DNA of 64,000 nucleotides from Streptomyces sp. WAC08241 (GTDB lineage: Bacteria > Actinomycetota > Actinomycetes > Streptomycetales > Streptomycetaceae): positions 5,396,501 through 5,460,500 of the forward strand of contig CP042279.1 in assembly GCA_007858575.1 (NCBI GenBank). Reading direction: 5' to 3'. Of this stretch, positions 8,414-18,656 are shown piece by piece. The position numbers and the translations under genes were made by a program. Within the stretch, counting starts at the first letter, position 1. Each line of letters begins with the position of its first letter. Under the pieces are notes generated by a model, which was not told the DNA's origin, did not search any database, and saw only the letters and a list, made by a program, of their open reading frames with translations.

Positions 8414-9149
8414 TCAGTACGCCAGTCGGCTTCCGCCGCCCGGTGTGCTCGTGCTCGCCTCCACCAGGGCGTCGACCACCGCCTCGACGTCCGGCAGCCA
8501 CGGGCGGGCCGAACCCGCGAGGGGCGCCCGCTCCCAGCGGACCTGTCCGGATCCCGCGACCGAGGGGGCAGCAACAGATAGCCGCCCTCACTGTGGAACC
8601 TCAGCGAACTGGGCACGCTGTCCTTCGCGTACAGCAGCTCGCCCAACCGTTCCAGGTCGTACGGGGCGACGAGGATCGACCACCGGGTGGGGTGGCGATC
8701 ACCGGCCCGAGGCGCATGCCCGTGGCGTCGAGCGCGGCGAGGGCCCGGGCGCCCGCCGGCGCGGGAGGCTGACCGCGCAGGGCGCGCCGCCGCCCGTGGC
8801 GAGGACCACCGGGGCGTCCGGGCGTGCGGTCCACCACCAGCGGACCATGCGCTCGTCCGTGGTGGCCGCGAGCAGTCCGGGGTCGTAGGGGTGCGCGCCG
8901 GGCACCACGCAGTCGGGGTCGGGACAGGAGCAGCCGGGTTCCGCGTCCGTGCGGAGCAGGATCCTCAGACCCGCGGCCGTACGGGACAGCACCTTGAGGC
9001 CCGCGGCCGTGCGGGCTTCGTTCTCAGGCCCGCGCCCGGCAGGACGGGCCAGTTCCATTCGACGGCGAAGGTGACCGCCGCGTCGAGCCGTGCGGTCCTC
9101 GCCCCCGCCGGAACCGGAGCCTGCGTCGCCTTCCGAGGATCTCGCGCAT
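8414..9149 (-). CDS. Bifunctional DNA primase/polymerase-like protein (N-terminal domain only)
   Basis: The pieces read in order as MREILGRRRRLRF, then DAAVTFAVEWNWPVLPGAGL, CSCPDPDCVVPGAHPYDPGL, RMVRWWWTARPDAPVVLATG, ARALAALDATGMRLGPVIAT and GELLYAKDSVPSSLRFHSEG, ending PGGGSRLAY at 8414. The WPV(L)PG start, the CxCPxPxC metal site and the DAPVVLATG strand are the marks of Prim-Pol domains; Streptomyces carry chromosomal single-domain versions of unknown role. The start is the ATG at 9149. I count at least five frame changes, the worst local stretch in this part of the window, so the product should be treated as reconstructed. Confidence 0.7.
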
Positions 9150-9682
9150 GAGCGCTCGTTCCTTTCCGTTGAACGCCGAATTCCCAACACACCACGTGCA
9201 GATTCATTCACCGTGCGTATCAGCGCGTACCGGGTCGGCGGAGTGCCGGGCCGCGTGGGGCGGGGCCGGCCGGGCCGGAAAAACCGTGTACATCCCGGTG
9301 GAGCCAGGTGGAGCCCGATGGAGCCAGGTCAGATCCGGAGCGGTTCAGAACACGTTCCCCGCCAGTCGGTGGCGGGCCGCGGCCTGCGGCGTGGAAGACG
9401 CCGGGGTCCCGCATCACGTTCCGGGGCGATCGCAACTGCCCCTGCCTGTCACCGTCTACGTACCCCGCACGCTCGGAATGACGCGCTTTCAAACGACGCC
9501 AGTCGACCGCAAAAGGTGCACACCGGGGATAATTTTCGGCCAACTTCCCGCTTACTTCAACCCTCTCGCACGACCTCATGGACACCACTTTTCCCGTGGG
9601 GACAATGCTGGACATCGCTCCTCTTGTGCGTGTACATGTGGGTACATCGAGCGGCGCAGGATGACATGGGGTTTGCGATGCT
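9150..9682. other. Divergent intergenic region, no gene
   Basis: This 533-base gap lies between the leftward primase-like gene and the rightward GAF-phosphatase gene. Its right half (about 9480-9660) is relatively AT-rich and contains a direct repeat of GTACAT around 9630-9646, suggesting a promoter region for the phosphatase. The ORFs crossing it lack starts and family features. Confidence 0.4.
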
Positions 9683-11155
9683 ATGGCGTCAAACGCGCCG
9701 GTCGGAAAGCCGACTGACATGAGCGCCCCACGTCTGCCGAAAGTGGCTGGAATCGATTCAACGGTTCCCGCGCCACCGCACACTACGGCGCCCCTCCCCG
9801 GGGTCCCTCCGGCCGCCTCCCCCTCCGACGCGGCCCTTCCTCCCGGAGTCCTGATCCAGGACCGGCTGGCCTCCTGGGTCTCCGACCTCACCACCCTGCA
9901 CGAACTCACCGAGCGCCTGATCAAGACCTCCTCCCTCGACGGAGCCCTCCGCGAGGTGCTCGGCGCCGGAGCCGCCCTCGTCGGCGCCCGCCGCGGCATG
10001 GCCGTCCTCGAACCCGCCGACGGCCTCGGCCCCACCAGCACCATCGGCCTCGGCCTCGCCCACGCCGACCTCGGCACCATCGAGACCGTCCCGCGCGGCT
10101 CGGGCAGTTACGGCCGCCTCCTCGACGGCCTGCCCGAAGCCGGCCCCACGGCTCCCGGTCCTTCCTCCACCCGCCCCGCGCACGTGCCCGAGCCGATCGC
10201 CATCCGCGACGTGCGCACCGAGGAGGGGCTCGACCCGCGCCACCGCGAGGTCGCCGCCCGTCTCGGCTACGCCGCCAGCTACGCCCTGCCCCTCGCCACC
10301 GAGGAGGCCGGCGGGCTCGGCGCGGCCGTCTGGCTCTACGACGAGCCCGCCGAACCCGATGAACGCCGTCGCCACCTCATCGGGCTCTACGGCCGCTTCG
10401 CCACCGAGCACCTCGCCCGGCTCCTCCAGGTCGAGCGCGCCCGCGTGCGGGTCGCCACCGTCGCCGAGGAACTGCTCCCGAGCCGGCTCCCCGCGTCCCC
10501 GGCGTCCGGCTCGCCGTCCGCCACCTCACCGGCCCGCAGGGCGGCGGCGACTGGTACGACGCGCTGCCGCTGCCCGAGGGCGCCTCGGGCTCGCCGTCGG
10601 CTCCGTCTCCGGGACCGGCCCCAGCGCGCTCGCCGCCATGGCCGGCTGCGCGCCTCTCCGGGCGTACGCGGTGATGGAGGGCGAGGACCCGGTCGCCGTC
10701 CTCTCCGACCTCGAACTCCTGCTGCGGCTCACCGAACCCGCCCGCTCCGCGACCGCGCTCTTCGCGTACGCCGAACCCGCGCAGCGCCGGATCGTGCTCG
10801 CCGGGGCCGGGCACGCCCCGCCGCTGGTCGTCGGCGACCGCCGCACCGAGTTCGTCGAGACCTCGCTGTCGGCCCCGCTCGGGATGCTGACGTGCTGGGA
10901 GGCGCCGAGCGTGGAGCTGTCCCCCGCGCCGGGAGAAACGGTGCTCCTCTACACGGACGGGTTGCTGCGCCGTACCGGCGACGCCACGGACCGGGCCTTC
11001 GCCCGGCTCCACGCGGCGGCCGCGAGCGTGCCGGGAGCGGACCGGTCCGACCCGGGCGCGGTCGCCGACCACGTCCTGCGGACCCTCCTGCCCGAGGGCC
11101 TCGACCCGGCCGTGGAGGGGAGGACGTGGTCCTGCTCGCGGCCCGCTTCGCGTGA
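9683..11155 (+). CDS. GAF domain PP2C-type (SpoIIE) serine phosphatase
   Basis: A cytoplasmic regulator of about 480 residues. After a Pro/Ala-rich N-terminus comes a GAF domain (about 55-250; TLHELTERLIKTSSLDGALR, DVRTEEGLDPRHREVAARLG) and then a SpoIIE/PP2C phosphatase domain (GGGDWYDALPL, VGSVSGTGPSALAAM, GAGHAPPLVV, VLLYTDGLLR, ending GEDVVLLAARFA). In the family the aspartates in GDWYD, the glycine loop and the DG of YTDGL bind metal and substrate phosphate. Such phosphatases dephosphorylate anti-anti-sigma factors and would act against the nearby RsbW-like ATPases. In the second motif the expected Asp-Val-x-Gly is read as VSGTG. Frame changes are near 10485, 10590 and 11125. ATG 9719 is an alternative start with GGAAAG upstream. 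Confidence 0.85.
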   Translation: MASNAPVGKPTDMSAPRLPKVAGIDSTVPAPPHTTAPLPGVPPAASPSDAALPPGVLIQDRLASWVSDLTTLHELTERLIKTSSLDGALREVLGAGAALVGARRGMAVLEPADGLGPTSTIGLGLAHADLGTIETVPRGSGSYGRLLDGLPEAGPTAPGPSSTRPAHVPEPIAIRDVRTEEGLDPRHREVAARLGYAASYALPLATEEAGGLGAAVWLYDEPAEPDERRRHLIGLYGRFATEHLARLLQVERARVRVATVAEELLPSRLPASPASGSPSATSPARRAAATGTTRCRCPRAPRARRRLRLRDRPQRARRHGRLRASPGVRGDGGRGPGRRPLRPRTPAAAHRTRPLRDRALRVRRTRAAPDRARRGRARPAAGRRRPPHRVRRDLAVGPARDADVLGGAERGAVPRAGRNGAPLHGRVAAPYRRRHGPGLRPAPRGGRERAGSGPVRPGRGRRPRPADPPARGPRPGRGGEDVVLLAARFA

Positions 11156-11302
11156 GGATTCCGCGTGGGGACGCGCACGCGTGCCGGGGCCTCCCGAGTA
11201 AGCGGACCGTGACGTTCCGGTAATGGGTCTTCCGGCCCTGGGCCCCTTCCGTACGACCGTACGATGGTGGGGGTTCAGTGTCGTACCAGAGGAGGCAGAC
11301 CC

Positions 11303-12762
11303 GTGGCCGAGGAGCTCACCCCGGAGACCCCGGAAGAGACCGAAGACCAGCCGATCAAGCAGCGCAAGAACGGCCTTTACCCGGGCGTGTCCGACGAGCT
11401 GGCCGAGAACATGAAGTCCGGCTGGGCCGACACCGAGCTGCACGGCCTGGAGCCGATCGCCCAGGCCGACCGGACTGCCGAGCGCCGTGCTGCGCTCTCC
11501 GCCCGCTTCCCGGGCGAGCGCCTGGTGATCCCGGCCGGCAAGCTGAAGACCCGGTCGAACGACACCGAGTACGCCTTCCGCGCCTCCACCGAGTACGCGT
11601 ACCTCACCGGCGACCAGACCCAGGACGGCGTCCTCGTCCTGGAGCCGACCGAGGACGGCCACGAGGCCACGATCTACCTGCTGCCGCGCTCCGATCGCGA
11701 GAACGGCGAGTTCTGGCTCGACGGCCAGGGCGAGCTGTGGGTCGGCCGCCGCCACTCCTCGCCGAGGCCGAGCAGCTCCTCGGCATCCCGGCGAAGGACG
11801 TGCGCGAGCTCGCCGGCGCGCTCGCGGAGGCCACCGGCCCGGTCCGCGCCGTCCGCGGCCACGACGCCGGCATCGAAGCCGCGCTGACCGACAAGGTCAC
11901 CGCCGAGCGCGACGAAGAGCTGCGCGTGTACCTCTCCGAGGCCCGCCTCGTGAAGGACTCCTTCGAGGTCTCCGAGCTGGAGAAGGCCTGCGCCGCCACC
12001 GCCCGCGGCTTCGAGGACGTCGTCAAGGTCCTCGACAAGGCCGAGGCCACCAGCGAGCGCTACATCGAGGGCACGTTCTTCCTGCGCGCCCGCGTCGAGG
12101 GCAACGACATCGGCTACGGCTCCATCTGCGCCGCGGGACCGCACGCCACCACCCTGCACTGGGTGCGCAACGACGGCGACGTGCGCTCCGGCGACCTGCT
12201 GCTGCTCGACGCCGGCGTGGAGACCGACGAGCTCTACACCGCCGACATCACCCGCACCCTGCCGATCAACGGCCGGTACACCGACCTCCAGCGCAAGATC
12301 TACGACGCCGTGTACGAGGCGCAGGAGGCCGGCATCGCCGCGGTGAAGCCGGGCGCCGCCTACCGCGACTTCCACGACGCCGCCCAGCGCGTCCTCGCCG
12401 AGAAGCTCGTCGAGTGGGGCCTGGTCGAGGGCCCGGTCGAGCGCGTCCTGGAGCTCGGCCTCCAGCGCCGCTGGACCCTGCACGGCACCGGCCACATGCT
12501 CGGCATGGACGTCCACGACTGCGCCGCCGCGCGCACCGAGGTCTACGTCGACACGACGCTCGAGCCGGGCATGTGCCTGACCGTCGAGCCGGGTCTGTAC
12601 TTCCAGGCCGACGACCTGACCGTGCCGGAGGAGTACCGGGGCATCGGCGTCCGGATCGAGGACGACATCCTCGTCACCGAGGACGGCAACCGGAACCTCT
12701 CGGACGCGCTGCCGCGCCGCTCCGACGAGGTCGAGGCGTGGATGGCCTCGCTGAAGGGCTGA
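11303..12762 (+). CDS. pepP: Aminopeptidase P (Xaa-Pro aminopeptidase)
   Basis: A manganese-dependent M24B peptidase that removes an N-terminal residue preceding proline. The GTG at 11303 follows GAGGAGG at 11288-11294. The N-terminal creatinase-like domain (RLVIPAGKLKTRSNDTEYAF, YLTGDQTQDGVLVLEP) is followed by the pita-bread catalytic domain. Metal ligands are visible: Asp in LLLDAGVETDELY and YTADITRT, His in LHGTGHMLGMDVHD, Glu in TVEPGLYF and Glu in GVRIEDDILVTE. One frame change lies near 11757, between the two domains. A terminator hairpin follows at 12781. Confidence 0.93.
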
Positions 12763-12780
12763 CCCCGCGTACGTTAACAC

Positions 12781-12815
12781 GAAGGGCCTCCGCCGACCGA
12801 CCGGCGGGGCCCTTC
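12781..12815. terminator. Stem-loop terminator between convergent pepP and anti-sigma gene
   Basis: GAAGGGCCTCCGCCG pairs with CGGCGGGGCCCTTC (one bulged T), a 14-bp stem with a 6-base loop, located just after the pepP stop and before the 3' end of the leftward ATPase gene. Confidence 0.75.
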
Positions 12816-12849
12816 TCCGTACCCGTGTCCCTCCGGCGCCCCGGGGTGG

Positions 12850-13336
12850 CTACGCCATGAGGAGGGACGGGGTGTCCTTCCACTTCAGGATCTTGTCGAA
12901 GCTGACCACCGCGCCGCCCCGGCCCGAGCGGTTGCCGAACTGCACGTGGTCGGAGAGCTCCTCGATCAGCCGCATCCCGCGTCCGTGCTCGGCGTCCGCC
13001 GGGGCCGCGGGGAGCTCCGCGTACGGGAAGCCGGGCCCCGAGTCGGCCACCTCGATGCGACAGGTCTCGCCGTCCAGGTACGCCGTCACCCGGTACGCCC
13101 CCGAGAGCGCCCCGCCTGGGCCGTCGGGGCCGTCCGGGCCATCGGGCACCGTGCCGGGGCCGCGCCCGCGCCGCCGTGCTCGACCGCGTTCGCACACGCC
13201 TCGGTCAGCGCCACCGACAGCTCGTACGACACGTCGGGATCGACCCCGCCGTCTCCATCGTGCCCAGCAGTAGCCGGCGCGCGAGCGGCACGCTCGCGGC
13301 TTCGCGCCGCAGATGGAGTGACCACCAGATGCTCAT
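12850..13336 (-). CDS. Anti-sigma-factor-type ATP-binding protein (RsbW-like HATPase)
   Basis: A second small HATPase_c_2 protein, about 160 residues. The ATG at 13336 gives MSIWWSLHLRREAASVPLAR, with the N-box ELSVALTEACANAVEHG, the G1 box RIEVADSGPGFPYAELP and the lid EHGRGMRLIEELSDHVQFG. The C-terminal VVSFDKILKWKDTPSLLMA is typical of Streptomyces family members. It would bind an anti-anti-sigma or sigma partner not identified here. Frame changes near 13255 and 13155. Convergent with pepP. Confidence 0.85.
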
Positions 13337-13564
13337 GCTCCAGCCTCCCGGCATCGGCTCGGCGGACCCGTGGTCCTGCGGCACGACGTACCGATACCTA
13401 TTGCCGTGCGGGCGGTTCCGTAAGCCCCCGGAGGCGTCAAGAGCGCTCGTTCGGCGGATGCCCGCAGCAGGCAGGCCGGTGTATGTCGGCCCGAAGAGAC
13501 CCAAGGACGACCTTCCGGACCTGCCGTACGGCGGTGGGAGGCGTGGTGCGATGATGGGCCCGCC

Positions 13565-14349
13565 ATGTCTGCCCCCGCGCTCGGCCCACGACTGCTGAGG
13601 GCCGCGGTGTTCACCGCGGTCTGCGTCGTGCTGTCCGCGCTGGGACACGCCCTCGCGGCGTGCGCGGGCGTCGCCCCGTGGTCCCTGGCCGCCGGTTTCC
13701 TCGGCGTGTTCGGGGTCGCCGTCCTCTTCGGCGGACGCGAACGCTCCCTCGGCTCCGTCGTCGGCGCCCTCGCGGCCGGACAGCTCGGCCTGCACGTCCT
13801 CTTCGGCCTCGGGCAGCACCGGCTCGCCCTGGGTGCCCAGGCCGACGACGCCCTCGTCCGGATGGCGGCGCGCCTGGTCTGCGGGGCGGGGCCGCGTCCC
13901 TCAGCCCCACCGACGCCACCAGGATCCTCACCGACGCCGGGCTCGACCCGGCCGCCGCCCACGCCCACGCGGGGCACGGCGCGGTCGCCGCGGCGGCCGT
14001 CCCCGCCGACGGCCTGCTGCCCGGCCTGCCCATGCTCCTGGGGCACCTGCTCGCCGCCCTGGCCACGGGTTGGCTGCTGCGGCGCGGCGACCGCGCCCTC
14101 GGCCGGCTCGTCGACCTCTCCGAGCAGGGCGTGACGGAGCTCGCCGAGCACGCCCGGGTCCGCTCGCTGCGGGCCGCGCTCCGTCTCGTACGGGCCCTGC
14201 TCGCCGGGCTGCCGTCGGCGGCGCGCACCGCGCCCCGGCGGACCCTCCGCACGGCCTTCGACTCCTCGCCGCCGCCGGTGGCCGAGGCGCTCAGGGACAC
14301 GGTGATCAGGCGCGGCCCGCCGGCCGCCGACTGCGTCCTCGCAGCCTGA
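13565..14349 (+). CDS. Integral membrane protein of unknown function
   Basis: About 260 residues. MSAPALGPRLLRAAVFTAVC starts the first of four or five hydrophobic helices (LSALGHALAACAGV, SLAAGFLGVFGVAVLF, VVGALAAGQLGLHVLFGL, and after the frame change PMLLGHLLAALATGWLLRRG). A His/Ala-rich loop (DPAAAHAHAGHGAV) precedes the last helix and may bind metal. The Arg/Ala-rich C-terminal tail (RSLRAALRLVRALLAGLP) is cytoplasmic and ends at 14349. One frame change lies near 13885. The gene immediately precedes the copper block and reads the same way, so a role there is possible but not shown. Confidence 0.72.
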
Positions 14350-14398
14350 CGCGGTCCGCTCGACAGGAGTGGGACCGCGTGCGTCCGCACGCCTGACC

Positions 14399-14489
14399 GG
14401 ATTCCCGTCCCGGGTTCCCGTTGTGGATTCCCGTCCCGGGTCGCCGTTCAGGGTTCCCTCGCTGGGTTCCCGTCCCGGATTCCCGGCCC
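14399..14489. repeat. 26-bp degenerate tandem repeat
   Basis: Two 26-base units (GGATTCCCGTCCCGGGTTCC-like) at 14399-14424 and 14425-14450 are followed by a half unit and a third diverged unit at 14464-14489. They fill the gap between the membrane-protein stop and the YcnI ribosome site. Confidence 0.6.
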
Positions 14490-14545
14490 GGCGTGCCGAC
14501 CTTCCCGTCCTTCTCCGTTTCCTCTCCGAGCTGGAGTGTCCCGTC

Positions 14546-15327
14546 ATGAGCGTTTCCCGCATCTCCACCCGTGCCGCCCTCGCCGGGGGCATCGCCCTCT
14601 CCTCCGTCGTGCTGCTCTCCGGCACCGCCTTCGCGCACGTCAGCGTGCAGCTGCTGGGCGAGGCCGCCAAGGGCGGCTACGCGACCGTCAACATCAAGGT
14701 GCCGAACGAGCGCGACAACGCCTCCACCGTGAAGCTGGAGGTCAACTTCCCGCTCGACCACCCGCTCGCCTCCGTCATGCCGCAGCCCGTCCCCGGCTGG
14801 AAGGCCGAGGTGACGAAGAGCAAGCTCGACAAGCCGCTGGAGCTGCACGGCAAGAAGATCAACGAGGCCGTCTCCAAGGTCACCTGGACCGCCGACGGCA
14901 AGGGGATCGAGCCCGGCTTCTTCCAGACCTTCCCGCTCTCCCTCGGCAGTTGCCCGAGGACGCCGACCAGCTCGTCCTCAAGTCGGTCCAGACGTACTCC
15001 AACAAGGAGGTCGTGCGCTGGATCGAGGAGCAGAAGGAGGGCGCCGAGGAGCCGCAGAACCCGGCCCCCGTCCTGAAGCTCTCCGCCGCGTCCGACGACC
15101 ACCACGGCGGCGGCGCTGCGCCGTCCGCCACCGCCTCCGCCTCTGCCTCCGCAGGGGAGAAGGACGGTCACGACGACAAGGCGGGCGACCACGGCAAGGA
15201 CGCCGTGGCTTCCTCCTCCTCTTCCTCCTCCGACACCACCGCCCGGATCCTCGGCGTCGTCGGCATCCTCGTCGGCGTGGCCGGTGTGGCCTTCGGCGTC
15301 CTCGCCGGCCGTCGCCGCTCGGCCTGA
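14546..15327 (+). CDS. YcnI-family (DUF1775) extracytoplasmic copper-binding protein
   Basis: The ATG at 14546 starts a Sec signal peptide (RAALAGGIALSSVVLLSG) ending TAFA|HVSV, so the mature protein begins with His, the copper ligand characteristic of YcnI proteins. The DUF1775 domain follows (TVNIKVPNERDNASTVKLEV, FPLDHPLASVMPQPVPGW, VTWTADGKGIEPGFFQTFPL). A His/Asp-rich linker (DDHHGGG, EKDGHDDKAGDHG), a Ser run and a C-terminal membrane helix (GVVGILVGVAGVAFGVLAGR) with Arg-rich end anchor it outside the membrane. One frame change near 14948. It is the first gene of the copper block. Confidence 0.9.
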
Positions 15328-15366
15328 CGGCCGTACTTCCTCCCGAAGGACACGGAAAGAAACAGC

Positions 15367-16106
15367 ATGTCCGCACAGAAGAAGAACACCCCGAGTCCGA
15401 GGGCGGTCCGGCGCGTCCGGGCCGCCCGGGCCGGCGCACCCCGCTGGTCGTCGCCGCGGCCGCGATCGCCGCGGCGGTCGGGATCACCGTGGCCGTCGGC
15501 CTCGGTGACGACGGCAAGACCTCCGGCGCGGGCAAGGGTTCCGTCGCCGAGGTCTCCGGCGGCTCCGACTCCACCAGGGCCGCGACCGTCCTGGACCGGC
15601 CGTACCCCAAGCCCGCACTCGTCCTCACCGACACCAAGGGCCGGACGTACGACCTGCGCGAGCGCACCAAGGGCAAGCCGACCCTGATCTACTTCGGCTA
15701 CACGCACTGCCCCGACGTCTGCCCCATGACGATGAGCAACATCGCCATCGCCAGGAAGCAGCTCCCCAAGGCCGACCAGGACAAGCTCCAGGTCGTCTTC
15801 GTCACCACCGACCCCGAGCGGGACACCTCCGCCGAACTCGCCAAGTGGCTGCCCGCCGCCGGCGACCCCTCCTTCACCGGTCTCACCGGCGAGTTCTCCG
15901 CCATCCAGGCGGGTGCCCGACAGATCGGCATCGGCATCGACCCGCCGAAGAAGGAGAAGGACGGCAAGGTCGTCTCCATGCACGGGGCCCAGGTGATCGC
16001 CTTCTCGCCCACCACCGACCAGGGCTACGTCCTGTACGGCGAGGACACGACCGTCGAGGACTACGCCAAGGACCTGCCGAAGCTCATCAAGGGGGAGAAC
16101 CCGTGA
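15367..16106 (+). CDS. Sco1/SenC-family copper chaperone
   Basis: A membrane-anchored thioredoxin-fold protein that delivers copper to the CuA site of cytochrome oxidase and, in S. lividans, to other copper enzymes. The ATG at 15367 has GAAAGAAACAGC upstream. An N-terminal helix (VVAAAAIAAAVGITVAVGLG) is read after a frame change near 15440. The core contains YFGYTHCPDVCPMTM with the copper-binding CxxxC, VFVTTDPERDT and the later conserved His in VVSMHGAQVIAFSP. The stop overlaps the next start (GTGA), showing translational coupling to the PCuAC gene. Confidence 0.92.
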
Positions 16107-16573
16107 ACCGCCGCACCACCGCCCTGTCCGCCGCCGTGGCTCTCGCCGCCTCGCTCGCGCTGACCGGGTGCTCGTCCTCGCCCGACGGCCCGGCCGGGAA
16201 CGGGAAGCCGGAACTGAAGGTCAGCGGCGCGTTCATGCCCCAGCCGGTGATGGACATGGCAGGCGGCTTCCTCACCATCACCAACGACGGCGACACGGCC
16301 GACCGGCTGACCTCCGTCACCAGCCCGATCTCGGACGACGTCACGATCCACGAGACGAAGAACCAGAAGATGCAGGAGGTGAAGTTCTTCGACATCCCCG
16401 CGAACGGAAAGCTCTCCCTGGCACGCGGGGGCAACCACATCATGTTCATGTCGCTGAAGGAGAAGCCCCGGCAGGGCGACAAGGTCAGCGTCGAGCTCCA
16501 CTTCGAGAAGTCCGACCCGATCAAGGTCGACCTTCCCGTCGAGGCCGCCAACCACAACCCGCAGCAGCACTGA
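16103..16573 (+). CDS. PCuAC-type extracellular copper chaperone lipoprotein
   Basis: An intact 156-residue lipoprotein: GTG start at 16103, signal peptide, and lipobox ALTGC with Cys at about residue 23. The PCu(A)C domain carries the H(M)x10Mx21HxM-type copper site, seen here as FMPQPVMDMAGGFL, IHETKNQKMQEV and GGNHIMFMSL. The family passes Cu(I) to Sco proteins and CuA centres; the S. lividans counterpart is known as ECuC. It overlaps the Sco stop by four bases, so the two are co-translated. Confidence 0.92.
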   Translation: MNRRTTALSAAVALAASLALTGCSSSPDGPAGNGKPELKVSGAFMPQPVMDMAGGFLTITNDGDTADRLTSVTSPISDDVTIHETKNQKMQEVKFFDIPANGKLSLARGGNHIMFMSLKEKPRQGDKVSVELHFEKSDPIKVDLPVEAANHNPQQH

Positions 16574-16684
16574 CCGCGTTGACGGAGTTCGCACGGAACC
16601 GGTCCGCGCAGGACCCCGATCCCGCGCAGGACCGGCACGCACAGGACCGGTTCGTACAGAACTGACCGACGGAGTGACCCAGAG

Positions 16685-18650
16685 ATGACAACCACCGCCC
16701 CGCGCCTCGGCACCGCCCTGGCACGGCTGCTGATCCTCGCGGCCGCGCTCCTCGGCACGCTGCTCGCCGGCGCCGCGCCCGCCTCCGCGCACGCGGCGCT
16801 CACCGGCAGCGACCCGAAGGACGGGGCGGTGGTCGTCACCGCGCCCAAGGAGGTCAACCTCACCTTCTCCGAGCAGGTCGCCATGAGCGCCGACTCCATC
16901 CGGGTCCTCGACCCGGCGGGGCGGCGGGCCGACACCGGCGAGATACGCGACCTGTGCAGCGGCTCCGTCGTGCGGTACGGGTGGGGCTCCGCGCCGGGCT
17001 GCCCGACGGCACGTACACCGTGGCCTGGCAGGCCGTCTCCGCCGACAGCCACCCCGTCGCCGGCGCCTTCACCTTCTCCATCGGAGCCCCTCCCAGACCT
17101 CCGTCGCCCTGCCCGACCAGGAGCCCGGCGGCGGACTCGTCGGGGCCCTCTACGGCATCGCGCGCTACCTCTCGTACGCCGGTTTCGCCGTCCTCGTCGG
17201 CGGCGGCGCCTTCGTCCTGGTCTGCTGGCCGCGCGGCGCGAGCGTCCGCCCGGTGCAGCGGACGGTGGTGCGGGCCTGGCTGACCCTCACCGGCGCCACC
17301 CTGGTGATGCTGCTCCTGCGCAACCCGTACACCGGCTCCGGCGAACTCTCCGACGCCTTCGACCTCGCGGGCCTGAGGAACGTCCTGGAGACGAAGACCG
17401 GGGCCGCGCTCACCTCCCGGCTGCTGCTGCTCGGCGCGGCCGCCCTCTTCGTGGCCGTCCTCTTCGGCTCCTACACCCGGCGCACCGACCCGAAGGAGAA
17501 GCGGGACCTCGTCTTCGGCCTCGGCGTGGGCGGCACCGTGGTGGCCACCGGGATCGCCGGCACCTGGGCCCTGGCCGAGCACGCCTCGACTGGGATCCAG
17601 CCGGGCATCGCCATGCCCGTGGACATCCTGCACCTCTCGCCGTGGCCGCCTGGCTCGGCGGCCTCACCGTGCTGCTGGTGGCCCTCTACCGGACGCCCTC
17701 CGTCGAACGCGCCGCCGTCGAACGCTTCTCCAAGGTCGCCTTCGCCTCCGTGGCCGTCCTCGCGGCCACCGGGCTCTACCAGTCCTGGCGCCAGGTCGGT
17801 TCCTGGTCCGCCCTGACCGGCACCCGCTACGGCCAGCTCCTCCTCGTCAAGATCGGCCTGATGGGCGTCCTCGTCGGGATCGCCTGGATCTCCCGCCGCT
17901 GGACACAGAGGCTCGCGGACCTGCCTTCGACGAAGGACCTGCCTTCGACCGAGGGGGATACGGGGAGGAAGAAGAAGCGGAGGAAGCGGAGGAAGCGGAG
18001 AACGCCGCGGAGTCCGGGGAAGCGGGCGAGACCGAGGGCGGCGAGGCTCCCGCGGCCGCCTCCGACGTCGATCCCGAGCGGGCCGCTCAGCTCGCCCGGC
18101 AGCGGGCCGCCGTCGCCACCGCCCGGCGCAAGCGGGAGCGGGACGCCGACCCCGAGCGGTCCAGGCTGCGCCGCTCGGTGCTGACCGAGGCCGCCGTCGC
18201 CGTCGTGCTCCTCGCCGTGACCACCGTCCTCACCGCGACCGAGCCCGGCCGCACCGAGGAGGAGGCCGGACGGTCCAACGCCGCCTCGGCCCGGTCGCCG
18301 TGCCCGACCGGCCCGTCGACCTCCGGCTGCCCTTCGACACAGGTGGCGTCGACGGCAAGGGCGTCGTGCGGCTCAGTCTCGATCCCGGCCGCACCGGCGC
18401 CAACGGGCTGCACCTCTACGTCGAGCGCCCCGACGGCAAGCCGCTGGACGTCCCCGAGATCAAGATCGCCCTCACCCTGGAGGCGAAGAACGTGGGCCCG
18501 CTGCCCGTCGCCCCCGACCGCATCCAGGCCGGACACTGGAGCGCGAGCGGCGTCCAGATCCCGATGCCCGGCGAGTGGCGGATCCAGGTGACCGTCCGTA
18601 CCTCCGACATCGACCAGACCACCATCGACAAGAACGTGAAGATCGGCTGA
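16685..18650 (+). CDS. CopC-CopD fusion copper transport protein
   Basis: About 650 residues. A signal peptide (TALARLLILAAALLGTLLAG) ends ASA|HAALTGSDPKDGAVV, placing the CopC copper ligand His at the mature N-terminus. The CopC domain ends with AWQAVSADSHPVAGAFTFSI. The CopD domain has about eight helices (RYLSYAGFAVLVGGGAFVLV, VRAWLTLTGATLVMLLL, LLVKIGLMGVLVGIAWI). An Arg/Glu-rich charged loop and a last helix (EAAVAVVLLAVTTVLTATEP) precede a C-terminal extracytoplasmic domain (DLRLPFDTGGVDGKGVVRLS, GEWRIQVTVRTSDIDQTTID). At least five frame changes occur (near 16970, 17095, 17640, 17960, 18290). It lies within the copper block, 112 bases after the PCuAC gene. Confidence 0.88.
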
Positions 18651-18656
18651 TCCCCC

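Noticed and set aside
15367-15500. Programmed frameshifting in the Sco gene
   Set aside because: There is no slippery sequence with a downstream structure, and the same kind of frame change occurs in most genes of the window.
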